A stretch of 64,000 nt of DNA from Acidobacteriota bacterium. GTDB taxonomy: Bacteria > Acidobacteriota > Blastocatellia > UBA7656. Each line of letters opens with the position of its first letter. The stretch's first letter is position 1. Position numbers and translations under genes: made by a program. Positions 63,795 to 64,000 of this stretch are shown piece by piece. The notes beneath the pieces were generated by a model that was given only the letters and a program-made list of their open reading frames with translations, was not told the DNA's origin and made no database searches. The stretch covers positions 135,232 to 199,231 of the forward strand of contig JBFMDH010000013.1 in assembly GCA_040754075.1 (NCBI GenBank), read 5' to 3'.

Positions 63795-63875
63795 GCATAA
63801 CAACGACCTGCACCGGAGTTTCTCTGCCTACTTTGCAGGCACATATGGGGATGCAAGTAAAATCTTTTATGAAAG
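63795..63875 (+). repeat. truncated attC-like site
   Basis: GCATAACAACGACCTGCACCGGA (23 bp by position 63795-63817) has the R''-L'' form seen in many attC sites (core GCATAAC, then CACCGGA). No matching GTTATGC follows before the IS256-type end at about 63876, so the right half seems lost. Confidence 0.5.
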
Positions 63876-64000
63876 AGGGTGTAAAAAATTTTGTGTAAAC
63901 GGTCATAGACCCGTAGAGTTTTTATTCTACGATTGGAGGGACTATGACTAAAGAATCTTCTTCTATTAATATTGACCTGATTGACCAACTCCTCAAGGAC
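63876..64000 (+). mobile_element. left end of an IS256-family insertion sequence (partial)
   Basis: GAGGGTGTAAAAAATTTTGT (63876-63895) followed by GTAAAC resembles the terminal inverted repeats of IS256-family elements. A transposase start follows at 63944. The rest lies outside the window. Its entry point is within the remains of the second attC-like site. Confidence 0.75.
63944..64000 (+). CDS. IS256-family transposase, N-terminus only
   Basis: Nineteen codons are visible: MTKESSSINIDLIDQLLKD, matching the usual IS256 (mutator-type) transposase start with its LLK(D/G) helix. GGAGG lies 7 bp before the ATG. The DDE catalytic residues are beyond the window edge, so whether it is intact is unknown. 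Confidence 0.75.
   Translation, partial: MTKESSSINIDLIDQLLKD

Overview
No rRNA or tRNA gene is visible, so placement rests on gene content. The mix of a TonB-dependent receptor with an N-terminal carboxypeptidase-regulatory domain, PQQ-type beta-propeller dehydrogenases, a secreted WD40-caspase, sigma-54 nitrogen control and mid-range base composition fits an Acidobacteriota bacterium, perhaps Blastocatellia-like. This is an inference, not a proof. The cell envelope is Gram-negative (TonB receptor, beta-barrel protein, lipoprotein).

Layout. 1-6713 (minus strand): a response regulator, a GAF-SpoIIE-HATPase protein and a STAS antagonist form a partner-switching module. It is followed by an alkaline-phosphatase-fold enzyme, a family 2 glycosyltransferase, a nucleotidyltransferase and a truncated APH-like kinase. 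7041-14676 (plus): galU, then three consecutive genes that each carry a phosphoglycosyl-transferase (PGT) domain, two of which have lost the catalytic Asp-Glu pair. Next come a 34-codon ORF, an H-NOX gas sensor and a hybrid histidine kinase. 14803-21712 (minus): a Gly-repeat secreted protein, a sorbosone-dehydrogenase-like lipoprotein, and a MoxR ATPase / unknown / zincin-VWA / unknown operon. A WD40-caspase gene (21870-25148) diverges from that operon. 25467-34150: a membrane protein, a discoidin-repeat protein, a TonB receptor, a ThDP decarboxylase and an MFS transporter. 34890-50322: oxidative and acyl-CoA metabolism (SDR, thiolase, PQQ dehydrogenase with cytochrome c, acyl-CoA carboxylase beta subunit, CYP102-type self-sufficient P450, TetR, molybdopterin oxidoreductase).

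50.8-62.0 kb is a nitrogen-assimilation locus: glnD, amt, a PII gene, a second amt and an outer-membrane protein on the plus strand, glnA on the minus strand, and a sigma-54 activator. glnD and glnA both have near-consensus -24/-12 promoters. Each has a TACAAAAATGT-like site about 100-140 bp upstream, and a related palindrome sits just before the activator gene, so one local regulon is likely.

Mobile and unusual parts. A three-gene nucleotidyltransferase module (41586-42653) lies between two 116-bp copies of the 3' end of the carboxylase gene. A cytochrome-like gene next to it has an in-frame TGA just before its haem motif. The right edge holds two integron-cassette-like genes with attC-like sites, the second cut by the start of an IS256-family element. 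Two 162-bp intergenic elements have arms of the heptamer AGTCTGG. All start choices, promoters and RNA calls were read by eye.
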